Assembly (NCBI RefSeq): GCF_015706575.1
Contig: NW_024037072.1
Coordinates: forward strand, 315,001 to 379,000
Reading direction: 5' to 3'
Length of the DNA stretch: 64,000 nt
From: Patiria miniata
Lineage: Eukaryota > Echinodermata > Asteroidea > Valvatida > Asterinidae
A program made the translations under genes and the position numbers. How positions within the stretch are numbered: position 1 is the first letter of the stretch; the number at the start of each line of letters is the position of its first letter. The notes under the pieces are model-generated. The model saw nothing but the letters and a program-made list of their open reading frames with translations, ran no database searches and was not told the origin of the DNA. Positions 63,111 to 64,000 of this stretch are shown one piece after another.

Positions 63111-64000
63111 TTGTATAGTGTGTAAAATGTATGCGACTTAATTTCATGTTAACTTTAATAACTGGCCAAACTTTTACTTTGAACGATCGGAATGATCTAA
63201 AAAAATTATAATTGTCATGAACTTGTGTCTAGTGTTTGAGAAGCCACAGTGGCAATGTTAACCCGAATATATTTCCAACTATAGGTACAATTAGGCCCAA
63301 CCATTTTCCTCCAAAAACTGGCCAACGTTGATAATAACTTTTATTAAAGGAGGTTTTTAGATCAAGGAGCATTTTGCCATATCACTGATGGCCAGATTCA
63401 AATTCAGTTTAAGGAATATACAATTATTTTTGTGGCCTTTAGCGGAACAGAAAATGTCGACATAATTAGCTGCATCAAGGTCACTCATGAGGGCGCTATT
63501 AGCGTCCGCTGTCTTATTTGGCCTACGACAGGATACATGCATGTAGCATGGGGTGAGCATCATATAATTGCCTCCAGTATTCTTTTTCTTACAAATTTGA
63601 GAAAAAAGTAATATAATGCTCCGTGTTGCAGATGGTGCTTTTGATTTTAGATTTCCAGAAGTTCTTGTTTGTCATTGCATGGATAGGGCAAGGAAAACGA
63701 TTTTTTTCTATATAAAACATTTTCCTATTTTTATCAATTATGCCCTTCAATTTTTTGACTCATTTTCAAAATATGTTTGTGCTGGTGATGAAATCTTTCT
63801 CTTTTTGTGACCAAAATCATGTGTGGAATTGTGTTTTTTTTCAGTACACGTACGATTGATGTCATTCAGTAAAGCTGTTATCAAATAGCACTTTATAAGC
63901 CATTTGTGTGTCATTTTAACGTTCCATTCACTGCTTTTTTTGACTGGATCAAATCATAGATTTCAGAAATTCATGAGACTGATAACGAGGATTGCTGTCA
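63111..64000. other. Right-edge intergenic stretch
   Basis: AT-rich sequence. A reading frame of 64 codons at 63616-63810 has no recognisable features. No gene can be supported. Confidence 0.4.

Noticed and set aside
1-64000. LTR retrotransposon, endogenous virus or LINE
   Set aside because: No reverse transcriptase, integrase, capsid or envelope motif and no long direct terminal repeats were seen in any frame.

Overview
The window is animal nuclear DNA. It holds seven spliced protein genes with vertebrate-like intron density, short conserved exons, GT-AG junctions that keep frame, and many small non-autonomous DNA transposons, one clear tRNA-derived SINE and palindromic repeats. The protein set, the abundance of MITEs with 8-bp or TA target duplications, a pearl/Helentron-like 145-bp array and frequent ACATGT runs suggest a marine invertebrate. 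A deuterostome (echinoderm or hemichordate) is the best guess, but the phylum cannot be fixed by eye. No retrovirus-like, LTR or Polinton element was recognised.

Layout from left to right. (1) About 1.38-7.7 kb, + strand: a multi-exon gene joining a Ulp1/SENP (C48)-like domain to C2H2 zinc fingers and a FAR1/MULE-like basic domain; the expected catalytic cysteine reads as serine. (2) About 8.4-11.6 kb: repeats, including a 145-bp tandem array ending in a GACG microsatellite. (3) 13.37-16.91 kb, - strand: DAP1. (4) 18.97-23.96 kb, + strand: splicing factor CWC25. (5) 27.35-36.25 kb, - strand: GORASP2-type Golgi stacking protein. (6) 38.19-43.23 kb, + strand: a 1067-residue protein with two C-terminal SH3 domains that I could not place. 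(7) 44.44-48.70 kb, - strand: a carboxypeptidase M-like M14 enzyme with a signal peptide and a GPI-type tail. (8) 49.86-51.18 kb: a cluster of hAT-like MITEs with G/C runs. (9) 51.62-62.21 kb, + strand: PA2G4/EBP1, whose introns hold a pogo/Tigger-like transposon and several MITEs. A foldback element occurs at both ends of the window, in opposite orientation.

The seven genes alternate strictly in strand (+,-,+,-,+,-,+), giving three divergent and three convergent pairs. They do not form a pathway: the set mixes housekeeping (splicing, ribosome/growth control, Golgi structure, autophagy control), a surface peptidase, an adaptor-like protein and a transposase-related DNA-binding gene. All gene models were built by hand from splice signals and reading-frame phase. 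The exon joins agree in phase, and the known families (DAP1, PA2G4, CPM) come out at nearly the expected lengths.
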